34,483 nucleotides of DNA from Veillonellales bacterium (GTDB lineage: Bacteria; Bacillota; Negativicutes; JAAYSF01): NCBI GenBank assembly GCA_039680175.1, contig JBDKTO010000056.1, positions 1 to 34,483 on the forward strand. The letters run 5' to 3'. Both the position numbers and the translations under genes were made by a program. How positions within the stretch are numbered: the stretch's first letter is position 1; the number at the start of each line of letters is the position of its first letter. The notes under the pieces were generated by a model. The model had not been told where the DNA came from and did not search any database. It worked only from the letters and a program-made list of their open reading frames with translations. Shown here piece after piece: positions 17,082 to 25,293 of this stretch.

Positions 17082-17627
17082 TTATCGGCAAACCGGCTTG
17101 CAGATAATCTCGGCAATAAAAGTATCCAATATATTGCCGGCATGGGCCGGCCTAATGATTACGGCCGTATCGGCGCCATGGCCGGTGCCGCCGATGGCGA
17201 TAATATCTTTTCCGTAAGGAACGAGTCCGGCATCCAGAGCCATTACCGCAATTTCAACACAGACTTTAACTCCCTGACCGAACATTCTCAAGCTGTGGGC
17301 CATAATTTCAACCGGATAAGCGCCGCCGAATTTACGGCTGATTCCCCGTTCCGCTCCGGAAAGCACATGGGTAGTCGTCAGCAGCCTTACTCCCTGTCCG
17401 GCAAGCTCCTGCCGCACTTTTTCCGGCATATCGCTGGCACCGGGCACTGCATAACCATTGGCATGCGTAACACAGACAATATTTTTCGCCTTTCCCGCCA
17501 ATAAACCGGCCGTTTTACCGCTGCCGGAAGCTGCAACAATATCCGTTATTCCCCTTTCCCTGGCTTCTTTCAGCGCCAGTTCAACCGTCTGTTCCGTATT
17601 AGCCTCGCCGGATGACATAAAATACAT
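17082..17627 (-). CDS. Pyruvate kinase C-terminal-domain-like protein
   Basis: 181 residues from ATG 17627, which is eight bases after GAGG; the GTG at 17636 overlaps the ribosome site. The protein resembles a free-standing pyruvate kinase alpha/beta (C-terminal) domain: ANTEQTVELALKEARERGI, VAASGSGKTAGLLAG, VTHANGYAVPGASDMPEKV, then GRDI-type IIAIGGTGHGADTAVIIRPA. It has no barrel domain, so it is not a kinase. Members of this conserved group are uncharacterised. SGSGKTAGLLAG suggests ligand or nucleotide binding, which is inference. It is followed closely by sfsA. Confidence 0.75.
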   Translation of the reverse strand: MYFMSSGEANTEQTVELALKEARERGITDIVAASGSGKTAGLLAGKAKNIVCVTHANGYAVPGASDMPEKVRQELAGQGVRLLTTTHVLSGAERGISRKFGGAYPVEIMAHSLRMFGQGVKVCVEIAVMALDAGLVPYGKDIIAIGGTGHGADTAVIIRPAHAGNILDTFIAEIICKPVCR

Positions 17628-17663
17628 AGTAACCACCTCGTTTAAAATCTGTTCTTATTCTCT

Positions 17664-17693
17664 ATTATACTCCAATGCCTGTTAGCCTGCCAG
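17664..17693 (-). promoter_or_regulatory. Sigma-A promoter for the pyruvate-kinase-like gene and sfsA
   Basis: On the minus strand a perfect TATAAT (17664-17669) follows CTGGCA (17688-17693) with an 18-base spacer, about 37 bases before the start codon. Confidence 0.5.
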
Positions 17694-17771
17694 AAACAGA
17701 CCTCACTTGTCCGGGAAACTATTGCCTTTAGGACGAAGGCTGCAAGCGGTACGTACTTTTTCTCCATTCAG

Positions 17772-18488
17772 TTATCCTTTTGGTTTTATCGGTACCGCCG
17801 GCTTGCCGGAATACCAGACAATATCCCGATCGCTGAACACTTTCGCCGTAACCCGCAGCACAACTGAAACATCAAACTCGCGGTTGCACTTTTTAGGTTT
17901 TTTGCAGCAGGGTTTCGGCTTGCATTTCGGCTTGCACTCCGGTTTGCACTCCGGCTTGCACTCCGGCTTGCACTCCGGCTTTGACGGTTTAAGACAGCCG
18001 CATTCGTCTTCCCAGTCATCATCGTTATGACAGTACTCACTGTCATCCCAGCAATCGTCATAATTTTTATACCAGTGAGCCCGGGTACGTTCATCACAAT
18101 CATAGTCGACAAATTCCACTTCAACCCCCGCATCCGCCTCCATACCCGGGCGTGCTCCCGGAATATGGGCATAAGCGGTAAACCGTATATGCCGTACTTC
18201 GGCTGCGTGCACCGTCTGCTGGGGCCGGCAGGCCACATAAATCCCTTTCACCTCAAAATCTCCGCGAACAATCACTTTATTGGGTATAACATCCACACTG
18301 ATAATCCGCAGCTGTTTTATAAATACATCAATGATTTGCTCAATGGCAGGTTTCCGCTTCGGCACAACAATATGAATATCCATGGATTTTTGCGTTGTCA
18401 CATTTCCTAACACCTGATGCACCGTAATAGCCTGAGGTCCGGTATGCTGATTCCAGCATTGTCCGGCCCACAATCGTTCCTCTTCCAT
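17772..18488 (-). CDS. SPOCS (DUF3794) protein with Cys-rich KPEC repeat insert
   Basis: 238 residues; ATG 18488 behind AAGGGAGA. The first half (about 30-125) is a SPOCS/DUF3794-like beta domain (VIPNKVIVRGDFEVKGIYVA, then VRHIRFTAYAHIPGA), known from SipL, which binds the coat morphogen SpoIVA. An acidic stretch rich in Asp, Tyr and Trp (about 128-160) follows. Then comes a Lys/Pro/Cys segment with four KPEC units and KPKC, KPKPCC and KKC. A final beta-rich piece (FDVSVVLRVTAKVF) resumes the DUF3794 pattern. It probably sits at the spore surface, where the cysteines could cross-link or bind metal (inference). It is monocistronic, with no LysM domain, unlike SipL. Confidence 0.75.
   Translation of the reverse strand: MEEERLWAGQCWNQHTGPQAITVHQVLGNVTTQKSMDIHIVVPKRKPAIEQIIDVFIKQLRIISVDVIPNKVIVRGDFEVKGIYVACRPQQTVHAAEVRHIRFTAYAHIPGARPGMEADAGVEVEFVDYDCDERTRAHWYKNYDDCWDDSEYCHNDDDWEDECGCLKPSKPECKPECKPECKPECKPKCKPKPCCKKPKKCNREFDVSVVLRVTAKVFSDRDIVWYSGKPAVPIKPKG
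17916..17981. repeat. 12-base tandem repeat encoding KPEC units
   Basis: Five head-to-tail copies of CGGCTTGCACTC and near variants (plus-strand reading), with a degenerate sixth at the right end. They encode the KPEC/KPKC repeats inside the SPOCS protein gene. The unit is a multiple of three, so copy number can change without breaking the frame. Confidence 0.9.
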
Positions 18489-18517
18489 TTTTATCTCTCC
18501 CTTCCAACCTGTTGTAG

Positions 18518-18526
18518 TAATATATG
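18518..18526 (-). promoter_or_regulatory. Possible mother-cell sigma (sigma-K or sigma-E) -10 element
   Basis: The minus strand reads CATATATTA, fitting the sigma-K -10 pattern CATAnnnTA and close to the sigma-E -10. It lies about 30 bases ahead of the SPOCS gene. The -35 AC is 18 bases away, slightly long, so this is weak. Confidence 0.3.
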
Positions 18527-18567
18527 CAGCAGGATGGCCGCAAAGTGTGTGTTTGCTTCAGCCAGGC

Positions 18568-18593
18568 AAAAAAAAAGAACCTCTGCCGAGGTT
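18568..18593 (-). terminator. Terminator after hrpB
   Basis: AACCTC and GAGGTT form a 6-pair stem with a TGCC loop. On the minus strand it is followed by CTTTTTTTTT. It lies about 40 bases beyond the hrpB stop codon. Confidence 0.8.
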
Positions 18594-18630
18594 TTCAATA
18601 AAACAATCCGTATCATATAAGGCTGCTCGT

Positions 18631-21138
18631 CTAATGACGTGGCCGGGTGCGATTCGTCGGAACAGCCTGCAGCGGATCATCCGGCCAATAATGCCTGGGA
18701 TAGCGTCCCATAAGGTCTTTTCTCACCTCATAATAAGCCTGACGCCAAAAGCTGGCCAAATCCCGGGTCACCTGCACCGGACGATGAGCCGGCGACAGCA
18801 GATGCAGTGTCAGAATCACTTTTCCTCCCCCGATGGCGGGAGTTTCGTCGAGACCGAACATTTCCTGCAGTCTCACAGCCAATACCGGACAGGAAATATC
18901 GCTATAGTCAATGGGAATGCGCTGTCCGCTGGGAACAAGGATATGCGTGGGAACCCATTCATCCAGCTTCTGCCTTTGCTGCCAGCTAAGCATATCCTGG
19001 AAAACAGCGGCGAGCTGAATTTTTTGCAAATCTTCCCTCCCGGTAAAACCATATAAATAAGGAGCCAGCCATTTATCAACCGTCGCCAGGAGAGCCTGAT
19101 CCGACACATCCGGCCAACCCTCTCCCAGTTGTCCCATGAGCCTGAGCCGCTGCCTAATCTGGCAGGCGGCCTTATTCCAGGGTAAAATTTGCAGTCCTTC
19201 CTCTGTAATTCCCCACAGCAGGGATGCCCGAACCTCCTCCCGGTCAGGATCGGGGATGGAAGTCTCATTTAACAGGATCGCCCCCAGCCTCTCAGACTGG
19301 CGGGCCCGAACTGCCTGGGCGCTACGATCCCAGGCAATTGCCTTATCCATCACAATCCGCTCAGGGAAATACCGCTTTATATCGGCAAGTTCCAACGGCG
19401 CCGCCAGCAGGATGCGGCTTTCTGTTCCCTGATCAGCCAATTCCGCAGCAACTAAGTAAGGCGCATGGGAGAGCGGCTGACTTTGGGAAAAGACCGCTCC
19501 CCGGCCATTGCTGAGCAAAAACCGGCCGTCTCCCCGGCCCTGGGCAATCCGGTCAGGATAAGCAAATGCCAGCAGCAAGCCGCAATGTTCCACACCGCCG
19601 CCCTCAGCCGGCGGAATGGCAAAAGCCTGCTTCCAGTAGCGAATTTCGGCGCAGATCCGCCGGTAAACCGCCGGATCGATCTCATGGCCGGCAGCAAGCC
19701 GCTCATTCTTATTCCGGGAAAACTGCCGAACCGTTTCGACCCTCAGGCGCAAATCGTCATCCCGGGAAAGACCTTCTCCCCGGAATAAGTCCCGTTCACT
19801 CAAAACAACCGCCAATTCGCAGGCTAAACCGCCCAGTCCCAAAGGAACTGCCGTCAGAATCATATGCGCCAGCCGAGGATGAAGGCCATATCCGGCCATA
19901 CACCGCCCGTGAGCCGTAATGACTCCATCCCGGTCTAGGGCCCCTAACTGACTTAATAATTCCCGGGCCTGAGTAATAGCAGCCGATGGCGGACAATCCA
20001 GCCATAACAGTTCCGCCGGATCCGCTACCCCCCACAAAGCAAGCTCCAGCGCCAGCGGCACTAAATCCGCCGCCAAGATCTCCGGCGTACTGCAAGGCGA
20101 CAGATGCTGGTTATCCTGTTCTGTCCAAAGCCGGAAGCATTTGCCCGGACCTAAGCGGCCCGCCCGGCCCCGGCGCTGATCGGCCGATGACCGGGAAACA
20201 GGAATCGTTTCCAACCGGGTCATACCGGTCCGCGGTGAAAAACGGGGAACGCGCATCAAGCCGCTGTCAATCACCACACGAACTCCCTCCACCGTAAGGC
20301 TGGTTTCGGCAAGAGAAGTAGACAGCACAATCTTCCGCTGCCCCGGCGGGCTGGAAGCAATAGCCATATCCTGAAGCTTCTGCGGTAAATTGCCGTAAAG
20401 GGGCGCAATCTGAACCTGCCGGCTAAGATTCTTCTCCCTAAGCCGCGATGCTGCCCGGCGAATTTCACCTGCTCCCGGCAAAAATACCAGAACATCACCG
20501 TCAGTACTGTTCAACGCATTGCAAACGGCGTCCACAACCATTTCTTCTGCCTTTTTCTCCGGGCGTCGTCTTAAATAGCAAGTTTCTACCGGAAATATCC
20601 GGCCCTCGCTTCTCAGCACCGGAGCATTGCCCAGAAGCGTCGCCACCGATTCCGTGTCCAGAGTAGCGGACATAACCAACAACCGCAAATCCGGCCGGAG
20701 CAGAGCCTGGGACTGCAAGCAAAGCGCCAGTCCCAGATCAGCATGAATGCTGCGCTCATGAAATTCGTCGAAAATAACCAGTCCCACCTGCTCCAGCGCC
20801 GGATCGGCCTGGAGCAGCCGGGTCAGTACACCTTCCGTAATCACCTCAATCCTGGTTTTCGGTCCGATCCGGGTATCCAGACGGATCCGGTATCCAACCG
20901 TTTCACCCACACTTTCTCCTAATGCGGCCGCCATATACCTGGCAGCGGCGCGAGCTGCCAGGCGACGCGGTTCCAACAACAAAATCCGCTTCCCCTCCAG
21001 CCAGGATTCCTGCAGCAATGCCAAAGGAACCCTGGTCGTCTTTCCCGCTCCCGGCGAAGCAGACAAAACCACATTTTTATGAATTCGCAGGGTATCCTTC
21101 AATTCCGGCAAAATCGATTCAATCGGCAAATTTATCAT
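18631..21138 (-). CDS. hrpB: ATP-dependent helicase HrpB (DExH box)
   Basis: 835 residues, full length for HrpB. Helicase motifs in order: SASPGAGKTTRVPLALL (Walker A, about 28-44), LLEPRRLAARA (Ia), VIFDEFHERSIHADLGLAL (DEFH box), LLVMSATLDT (III), and in the second RecA domain STSLAETSLTVEGV and SADQRRGRAGRLGPG (VI). The C-terminal half has the helicase-associated domain and the HrpB-specific end (FWRQAYYEVRKDLMGRYPRHYWPDDP). The cellular role of HrpB is poorly defined, with RNA remodelling assumed. ATG 21138 behind AAAGGTGA. It starts 18 bases after the MFS gene ends, so the two probably share a transcript. Confidence 0.95.
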   Translation of the reverse strand: MINLPIESILPELKDTLRIHKNVVLSASPGAGKTTRVPLALLQESWLEGKRILLLEPRRLAARAAARYMAAALGESVGETVGYRIRLDTRIGPKTRIEVITEGVLTRLLQADPALEQVGLVIFDEFHERSIHADLGLALCLQSQALLRPDLRLLVMSATLDTESVATLLGNAPVLRSEGRIFPVETCYLRRRPEKKAEEMVVDAVCNALNSTDGDVLVFLPGAGEIRRAASRLREKNLSRQVQIAPLYGNLPQKLQDMAIASSPPGQRKIVLSTSLAETSLTVEGVRVVIDSGLMRVPRFSPRTGMTRLETIPVSRSSADQRRGRAGRLGPGKCFRLWTEQDNQHLSPCSTPEILAADLVPLALELALWGVADPAELLWLDCPPSAAITQARELLSQLGALDRDGVITAHGRCMAGYGLHPRLAHMILTAVPLGLGGLACELAVVLSERDLFRGEGLSRDDDLRLRVETVRQFSRNKNERLAAGHEIDPAVYRRICAEIRYWKQAFAIPPAEGGGVEHCGLLLAFAYPDRIAQGRGDGRFLLSNGRGAVFSQSQPLSHAPYLVAAELADQGTESRILLAAPLELADIKRYFPERIVMDKAIAWDRSAQAVRARQSERLGAILLNETSIPDPDREEVRASLLWGITEEGLQILPWNKAACQIRQRLRLMGQLGEGWPDVSDQALLATVDKWLAPYLYGFTGREDLQKIQLAAVFQDMLSWQQRQKLDEWVPTHILVPSGQRIPIDYSDISCPVLAVRLQEMFGLDETPAIGGGKVILTLHLLSPAHRPVQVTRDLASFWRQAYYEVRKDLMGRYPRHYWPDDPLQAVPTNRTRPRH

Positions 21139-21156
21139 TCAATCACCTTTTCCCTA

Positions 21157-22347
21157 TTACAAAGACGTTTCTACCGGTAAACATTTCTTTTCCGGAATTG
21201 CCGCCGCAATCCCAATAGCGACGACCAGCGGCACGATCGACCACAGCAGGGCCGTCTCAAGTCCGATCACGTCCGCTGCCGCTCCGGTAATTGCCGCTCC
21301 AACTCCGCCTAGGCCGTAGGATAATCCCAGCATCATGCCGGAAGCCATGGCCGCATTGGACGGCAGCATATCCTGTGCCCACACAATGGAAGACGGCAGT
21401 GTACTTTGCAAGCTGGCGCCGCTTAAAAATAAAGTCGCCCAGGTGAAAATGGAAGCATCCTTACTGATGAGAAAGAAATAAAGTGCCGGAATACATACCG
21501 CCAGGGAGCCGATAATACAATTTTTCCGGCCGACCTTGTCGCCAAGATAGCCGCCGAAAACACTGCCCACCGCACCGCCGAAAAAAAACACTGTCAGCAT
21601 AATTCCTGCCAGGGCTGTTGACTGGCCTTGCTGTATGAGCCATACGGCCAAAAAGTTAGGAACAGCATTCTGGGGCCATGACCGCAGCCCCATTACAACA
21701 TTCAGCTTCAGCAAATTGACCGAACGATACCAAGGAATACCACCAGCAGGGACGCTCTTTTTTTTACCGGACGAAACCAGCTGTATCCGGTGAACTCCGG
21801 CAAAATAGCAGCCAACCGTAAGTAAAATTCCGGGAACAGCCAACCACACCAGCTGTTCGGCCGGATACCGCGTCAAAAATAAAATTACCGCCAAAGGCGC
21901 CGCTGCAACACCTACATTGCCGCCGCCAATAAAAAAAGACATGGCAAGTCCTCTATTTTCCCCCATCGCCGCTTTTACCAGCAATGCCGACGCCAGCGGG
22001 TGGAACACTGCGGCAGCCAAACCGCTGAGAGCAAAAAAAAGGAACAGTATGGCGACATTACCGGCAATCGGCGACAGACAGATAAACAGCGCGCTGACGG
22101 GAATTGTCACCAGAATCAGCCAGGACAAGCCGCTTTTATCAATAAAGTAGCCGACAACCGGCTGAATGATATTGGAAGCAAAGGAATAAACCATTACCAG
22201 CAGCCCGCTTAGTGTCAGTGATAATCCCAACCTTTCCATCACCACCGGCAGCAATCCCGGTAAAAAGGTCACATAAAAATCGCTAAAAAAATGACCGGCA
22301 GCCAAAAGCGCAATCAAATAAGCGCTGCAGCGCGATGAATTTCCCAT
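21157..22347 (-). CDS. MFS transporter (fosmidomycin-resistance/Fsr-like)
   Basis: 396 residues and about 12 membrane helices. It begins YLIALLAAGHFFSDFYVTFL and continues PGLLPVVMERLGLSLTLSGL, typical of the FSR-type MFS drug exporters. The loop 2-3 region is VVGYFIDKSGLSWL, and the central loop has GGYLGDKVGRKNCIIG. The substrate is unknown; a toxic compound or metabolite exporter is likely. The frame runs open to 22671, but that extension overlaps spoVAC on the other strand. The ATG at 22347 follows GGAAGGGAG and begins the family N-terminus, so it was chosen. hrpB follows after 18 bases. Confidence 0.88.
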   Translation of the reverse strand: MGNSSRCSAYLIALLAAGHFFSDFYVTFLPGLLPVVMERLGLSLTLSGLLVMVYSFASNIIQPVVGYFIDKSGLSWLILVTIPVSALFICLSPIAGNVAILFLFFALSGLAAAVFHPLASALLVKAAMGENRGLAMSFFIGGGNVGVAAAPLAVILFLTRYPAEQLVWLAVPGILLTVGCYFAGVHRIQLVSSGKKKSVPAGGIPWYRSVNLLKLNVVMGLRSWPQNAVPNFLAVWLIQQGQSTALAGIMLTVFFFGGAVGSVFGGYLGDKVGRKNCIIGSLAVCIPALYFFLISKDASIFTWATLFLSGASLQSTLPSSIVWAQDMLPSNAAMASGMMLGLSYGLGGVGAAITGAAADVIGLETALLWSIVPLVVAIGIAAAIPEKKCLPVETSL

Positions 22348-22393
22348 AAATAAACAAACTCCCTTCCCCCGCAAAACACAAATCAACAGTACT

Positions 22394-22402
22394 AGTATAG
22401 CA
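22394..22402 (-). promoter_or_regulatory. Extended -10 promoter for the MFS gene
   Basis: The minus strand reads TGCTATACT, an extended -10 (TGn plus TATACT), 47 bases upstream of the MFS start. The -35 region is poor. Confidence 0.5.
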
Positions 22403-22439
22403 AAAAATGAAAGCCGCACACCAGCACTTAATTTTCTAT

Positions 22440-22468
22440 GTATGTATCCATGCCGAAAGCTCATACTA
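22440..22468 (+). promoter_or_regulatory. Sigma-G-type forespore promoter for spoVAC-spoVAD
   Basis: GTATG (22440-22444), a 17-base spacer, then CATACTA (22462-22468). These match the Bacillus sigma-G consensus GHATR and CATnHTA at every position. It lies 26 bases ahead of the spoVAC ATG. spoVA genes are transcribed by sigma-G in Bacillus. Confidence 0.75.
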
Positions 22469-22494
22469 AAAATAAATAAAACGGAGGCGACAGC

Positions 22495-22950
22495 ATGCCC
22501 AATCAGCAACAGCAGCAGCAAGCCCAGCAGCAGTTTCAAAATAAATTCAATCAAATCAATCCCAAACCGCCTATATTGAAGAATATAACATGGGCCTTTA
22601 TCGTTGGCGGGCTCATTTGTGTCTTCGGCCAGTTTATCCAGAACTATTTTGTCGGTCTGGGATTTTCCCAAAAAGAAGCCGCCGGTCCCACCTCCGCTGT
22701 TCTTGTCTTTCTAGCGGCATTTTTTACCGGTCTGGGAGTGTATGACGAGTTGGGAAAACGAGCCGGAGCAGGCTCCATTGTCCCAATTACCGGCTTTGCC
22801 AATTCTATCGTAGCACCGGCCATGGAATTTAAACGGGAAGGCTATATTTTCGGCGTAGGCGCGAAAATGTTTGTAATTGCCGGACCGGTTTTAGTCTATG
22901 GTATGGTCACAGCATTTATTGTCGGTTTGATTTACTGGCTGACACGATAA
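22495..22950 (+). CDS. spoVAC: Stage V sporulation protein AC
   Basis: 151 residues, the same size as Bacillus SpoVAC. It is a membrane protein of the forespore inner membrane channel that loads dipicolinic acid into the spore and releases it at germination. After an unusually glutamine-rich start (a run of six Q, encoded by CAG/CAA codons) come several helices: ITWAFIVGGLICVFGQFI, PTSAVLVFLAAFFTGLGVYD, then PITGFANSIVAPAMEFKREG, the strongly conserved SpoVAC block. The ATG follows CGGAGG. It is directly behind a sigma-G-like promoter and 12 bases ahead of spoVAD. Confidence 0.96.
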   Translation: MPNQQQQQQAQQQFQNKFNQINPKPPILKNITWAFIVGGLICVFGQFIQNYFVGLGFSQKEAAGPTSAVLVFLAAFFTGLGVYDELGKRAGAGSIVPITGFANSIVAPAMEFKREGYIFGVGAKMFVIAGPVLVYGMVTAFIVGLIYWLTR

Positions 22951-22962
22951 AGGAGGGCTATA

Positions 22963-23967
22963 TTGAACAAAAAGAAAGGGAGCCAAAGTATTCTGTTTAA
23001 AGCTCCGCCCTTTATTACAAGTACCGCCAATATTGTCGGCCCCATGGAAGGCCGGGGATTTTTGACGGATTACTTTGATCAAATCATGGAGGACAATCTG
23101 AATCATCACGACAGCTGGGAAAAATGCGAATCCTTCATGCTGGAGTGGGCCATCCGCAAAGCGGTGGAAAAGGAAGGCAGCGTCATCGACGCTGTGGATT
23201 GCATCCTGGCCGGCGATTTGCTGAATCAATTAATGGCGACTCATTTCGCCCTGCGAAGTTTAGCCAGGCCGTTTTTAGGCTTATACGGAGCCTGCTCCAC
23301 TCTGGCCGAAAGTATGCTGCTGGGCTCTGTCCTGCTGGATGGCGGATTTTTGGACAAAGTCGCCATTGCCGTATCCAGTCACCATGACACGGCGGAACGG
23401 CAATATCGTTTTCCTACCGAACAAGGCGTCCAGCGGCCGCCTGTTTCCCAATGGACCGTCACCGGCTCCGCCGCCGCCGTATTATCGACGACCGGCAGCG
23501 GACCGAAAGTGACGGCAGCGACCATCGGCAAAATCGTCGATATGGGAATTAAAGACCCCAATGCCATGGGACCGGCAATGGCCCCCGCCGCCGCCGACAC
23601 CTTATATCAGCATATCCAGGATACGGGACGGCAGCCCGCTTATTACGACATGATCTTTACCGGCGATCTGGGCAGTATCGGTAAAGCCCTGGTCATTGAC
23701 CTGCTCCGGGAGAAAGGCCTGGATATATCGTCAAACTATGAGGACTGCGGCTGCATGATCTACCGGGAGGAACAGGATGCTCACGCCGGTGCCAGCGGCT
23801 GCGCCAGCTCCGGCATCGTTTTTTCTGGTTATTTGTATCAGCAGCTGCTGACAGGCAAACTGAAAAAAATTTTACTCATCGGCACCGGCAGTTTGCACAG
23901 CACGACTTCCTACCAGCAAAAAGAATCCATTCCCTGCATCGCCCATGCCGTAGCTGTGGAAACATAA
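22963..23967 (+). CDS. spoVAD: Stage V sporulation protein AD
   Basis: 334 residues, near the usual 338. SpoVAD has a thiolase-like fold and binds dipicolinic acid on the outside of the inner spore membrane. Family blocks are FITSTANIVGPMEGRGFL near the start, YGACSTLAESMLLGS, VAVSSHHDTAERQYRFPTE, GYVT-type WTVTGSAAAVLS, and FTGDLGSIGKALVIDLLREK. The start is TTG at 22963, well placed after AAAGGAGGG; no ATG fits. It is co-transcribed with spoVAC. The usual third member, spoVAE, does not follow: only 91 bases separate it from the DUF1657 gene. Confidence 0.96.
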   Translation: MNKKKGSQSILFKAPPFITSTANIVGPMEGRGFLTDYFDQIMEDNLNHHDSWEKCESFMLEWAIRKAVEKEGSVIDAVDCILAGDLLNQLMATHFALRSLARPFLGLYGACSTLAESMLLGSVLLDGGFLDKVAIAVSSHHDTAERQYRFPTEQGVQRPPVSQWTVTGSAAAVLSTTGSGPKVTAATIGKIVDMGIKDPNAMGPAMAPAAADTLYQHIQDTGRQPAYYDMIFTGDLGSIGKALVIDLLREKGLDISSNYEDCGCMIYREEQDAHAGASGCASSGIVFSGYLYQQLLTGKLKKILLIGTGSLHSTTSYQQKESIPCIAHAVAVET

Positions 23968-23989
23968 CCGGCTTTCCTATAATTTTTAC

Positions 23990-24018
23990 TTATGAAATAT
24001 TTCAAACCGGTCATACTA
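23990..24018 (+). promoter_or_regulatory. Sigma-G-like promoter for the DUF1657 gene
   Basis: TTATG (four of five GHATR positions, 23990-23994), 17 bases, then a perfect CATACTA (24012-24018), 40 bases before the TTG start. The -10 is identical to that of spoVAC. Confidence 0.6.
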
Positions 24019-24058
24019 TTCATGGGTACGTAATTCATTATCTAAGGGGGCTACATTT

Positions 24059-24265
24059 TTGACTGTTAAAAAAGATTTGGACAAAGCCGTTGCCGCAGCG
24101 GAATCTGCCAAAGGCACCTATGCTTCCTTCGCCGCAGCTACTGATGATCAGGGAGCTAAAGCAATGTTCGAGCAAATGTCTCAGGATATGGATCGTCATA
24201 TCGCCCAATTAAACAGCCGGGTCAGTTCTACCGCAGAAAACAAGTTGAAAAATCAACAACAATAG
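24059..24265 (+). CDS. DUF1657 small spore-associated protein
   Basis: 68 residues, start TTG (24059) behind AAGGGGG. Composition is Ala/Lys/Gln/Asp-rich and probably all helical: VKKDLDKAVAAAESAKGTYA, then MFEQMSQDMDRHIAQLNSRV. This is the DUF1657 pattern. In Bacillus, DUF1657 genes occur in spoVA operons, notably the mobile spoVA-2mob operon, next to spoVAC, spoVAD and a DUF421 gene. The position after spoVAD fits this. Molecular role is unknown. It has its own sigma-G-like promoter and ends at a strong terminator. Confidence 0.87.
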   Translation: MTVKKDLDKAVAAAESAKGTYASFAAATDDQGAKAMFEQMSQDMDRHIAQLNSRVSSTAENKLKNQQQ

Positions 24266-24267
24266 TC

Positions 24268-24298
24268 AAAAGGGAGGTAGATACGCTGCCTCCCTTTT
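24268..24298 (+). terminator. Terminator after the DUF1657 gene
   Basis: AAAAGGGAGG (24268-24277) pairs perfectly with CCTCCCTTTT (24289-24298). It starts two bases after the stop codon. Only 29 bases separate it from the next gene, so the DUF2229-like gene must depend on read-through or a promoter inside this short gap. Confidence 0.85.
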
Positions 24299-24327
24299 AC
24301 TCAGCTAACTTTAAAGGATGATCCGCT

Positions 24328-25293
24328 ATGCAAATTAAAGTCGGTATTCCCCAGGCTATGCTGTATCATGAATTCGGCGGCCTTTGGAATATTTTTTTTC
24401 AAAATATGGGTATTCCTGTTGTTCTTTCCGGCGAAACCAATAAACAAATACTAAACCGGGGTACGCTGCTGGCCATGGATGAATCCTGCCTTCCTCTGAA
24501 GGTATATTTAGGCCATGTCGACGCTTTACTCCCAGAATGCAGCCATATTTTTGTCCCCCGGATTGCCCAATACCACCCTAATTTTCACTTCTGCGCTAAA
24601 TTCGCCGGGCTGCCTGATATCGTGCAAAATACCTTTCGGCTGTCTTCCGATCAGCTGATTTCTCCCAATATCGAACATAAGTCGCCGGTAAAGCAGCTGC
24701 AAGCCCTGCAGGATACCTGCCGGTCTATTGGACTATCCGCTGTACCTGGCTATTTCTCCTACCGTCACTCACTGAAATCATGGAAAAACAACACCTCCGG
24801 CAATACGCTCTCCAAGCGCAGCATCGCTGTTATTGGCCACAGCTATTTAGTAAAAGACGCCTTTTTCTGCCATGATATCATGAATATGCTGACCTCTCGC
24901 GGGATTGCCGTTGTCACGCCGGAACATGTGGACAATAAAGCGCTCTACGCTGAGGCTAAAATATTTGAACCGGATATCTACTGGCAATTGTCGGCAAAGA
25001 TTGCCGGAGCGGCTCACTTCTTCTGCCGTCAAAGGAATGTTATCGGTATTATTGTGCTGTCAAGTTTCGCCTGCGGCCCTGATTCACTAATGAATGAATA
25101 TATAACACATCATATATTGAAAAAAAGCGATAAACCTTACATTATTATCAGTATTGATGAACATACGGGAAGTGCTGGTCTTATGACACGGATCGAAGCC
25201 TTTTGCGATCTGGTGGAATGGAGAGAAAAACATGAAAGTAGCCTACCCTCATATGGGATATCTGAACATACCCATTGCAAAAATGCTCAGTGA
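24328..25293 (+). CDS. Acyl-CoA dehydratase activase-related protein (DUF2229-like), copy 1
   Basis: 321 residues; ATG after AAAGGATGA. It opens with VGIPQAMLYHEFGGLWNIFF, followed by DESCLPLKVYLGHVDALL, the DUF2229 pattern found in the middle of large 2-hydroxyglutaryl-CoA dehydratase-activase proteins. The C-terminal half has SSFACGPDSLMNEYI and SIDEHTGSAGLMTRIEAFCD. The paired cysteines (CLP and CGP blocks) are good cluster ligands. It matches the gene at 27774 block for block. Unlike that copy it runs some 20 codons past the family end (after CDLVEWREK), overlapping the next gene by 62 bases, which hints at a lost stop codon. Function is inferred to be reductive iron-sulfur chemistry. Confidence 0.8.
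   Translation: MQIKVGIPQAMLYHEFGGLWNIFFQNMGIPVVLSGETNKQILNRGTLLAMDESCLPLKVYLGHVDALLPECSHIFVPRIAQYHPNFHFCAKFAGLPDIVQNTFRLSSDQLISPNIEHKSPVKQLQALQDTCRSIGLSAVPGYFSYRHSLKSWKNNTSGNTLSKRSIAVIGHSYLVKDAFFCHDIMNMLTSRGIAVVTPEHVDNKALYAEAKIFEPDIYWQLSAKIAGAAHFFCRQRNVIGIIVLSSFACGPDSLMNEYITHHILKKSDKPYIIISIDEHTGSAGLMTRIEAFCDLVEWREKHESSLPSYGISEHTHCKNAQ

Noticed and set aside
17916-17981. CRISPR-like regular repeat
   Set aside because: The repeats are contiguous 12-base units without spacers and lie in frame inside a gene.
22495-22540. CAG run at the start of spoVAC as a repeat element
   Set aside because: It is a short glutamine-coding stretch interrupted by other codons; kept only as a note on the gene.
22348-22671. 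108-residue N-terminal extension of the MFS transporter
   Set aside because: It is antisense to spoVAC and its promoter, and the family N-terminus and ribosome site are at 22347.
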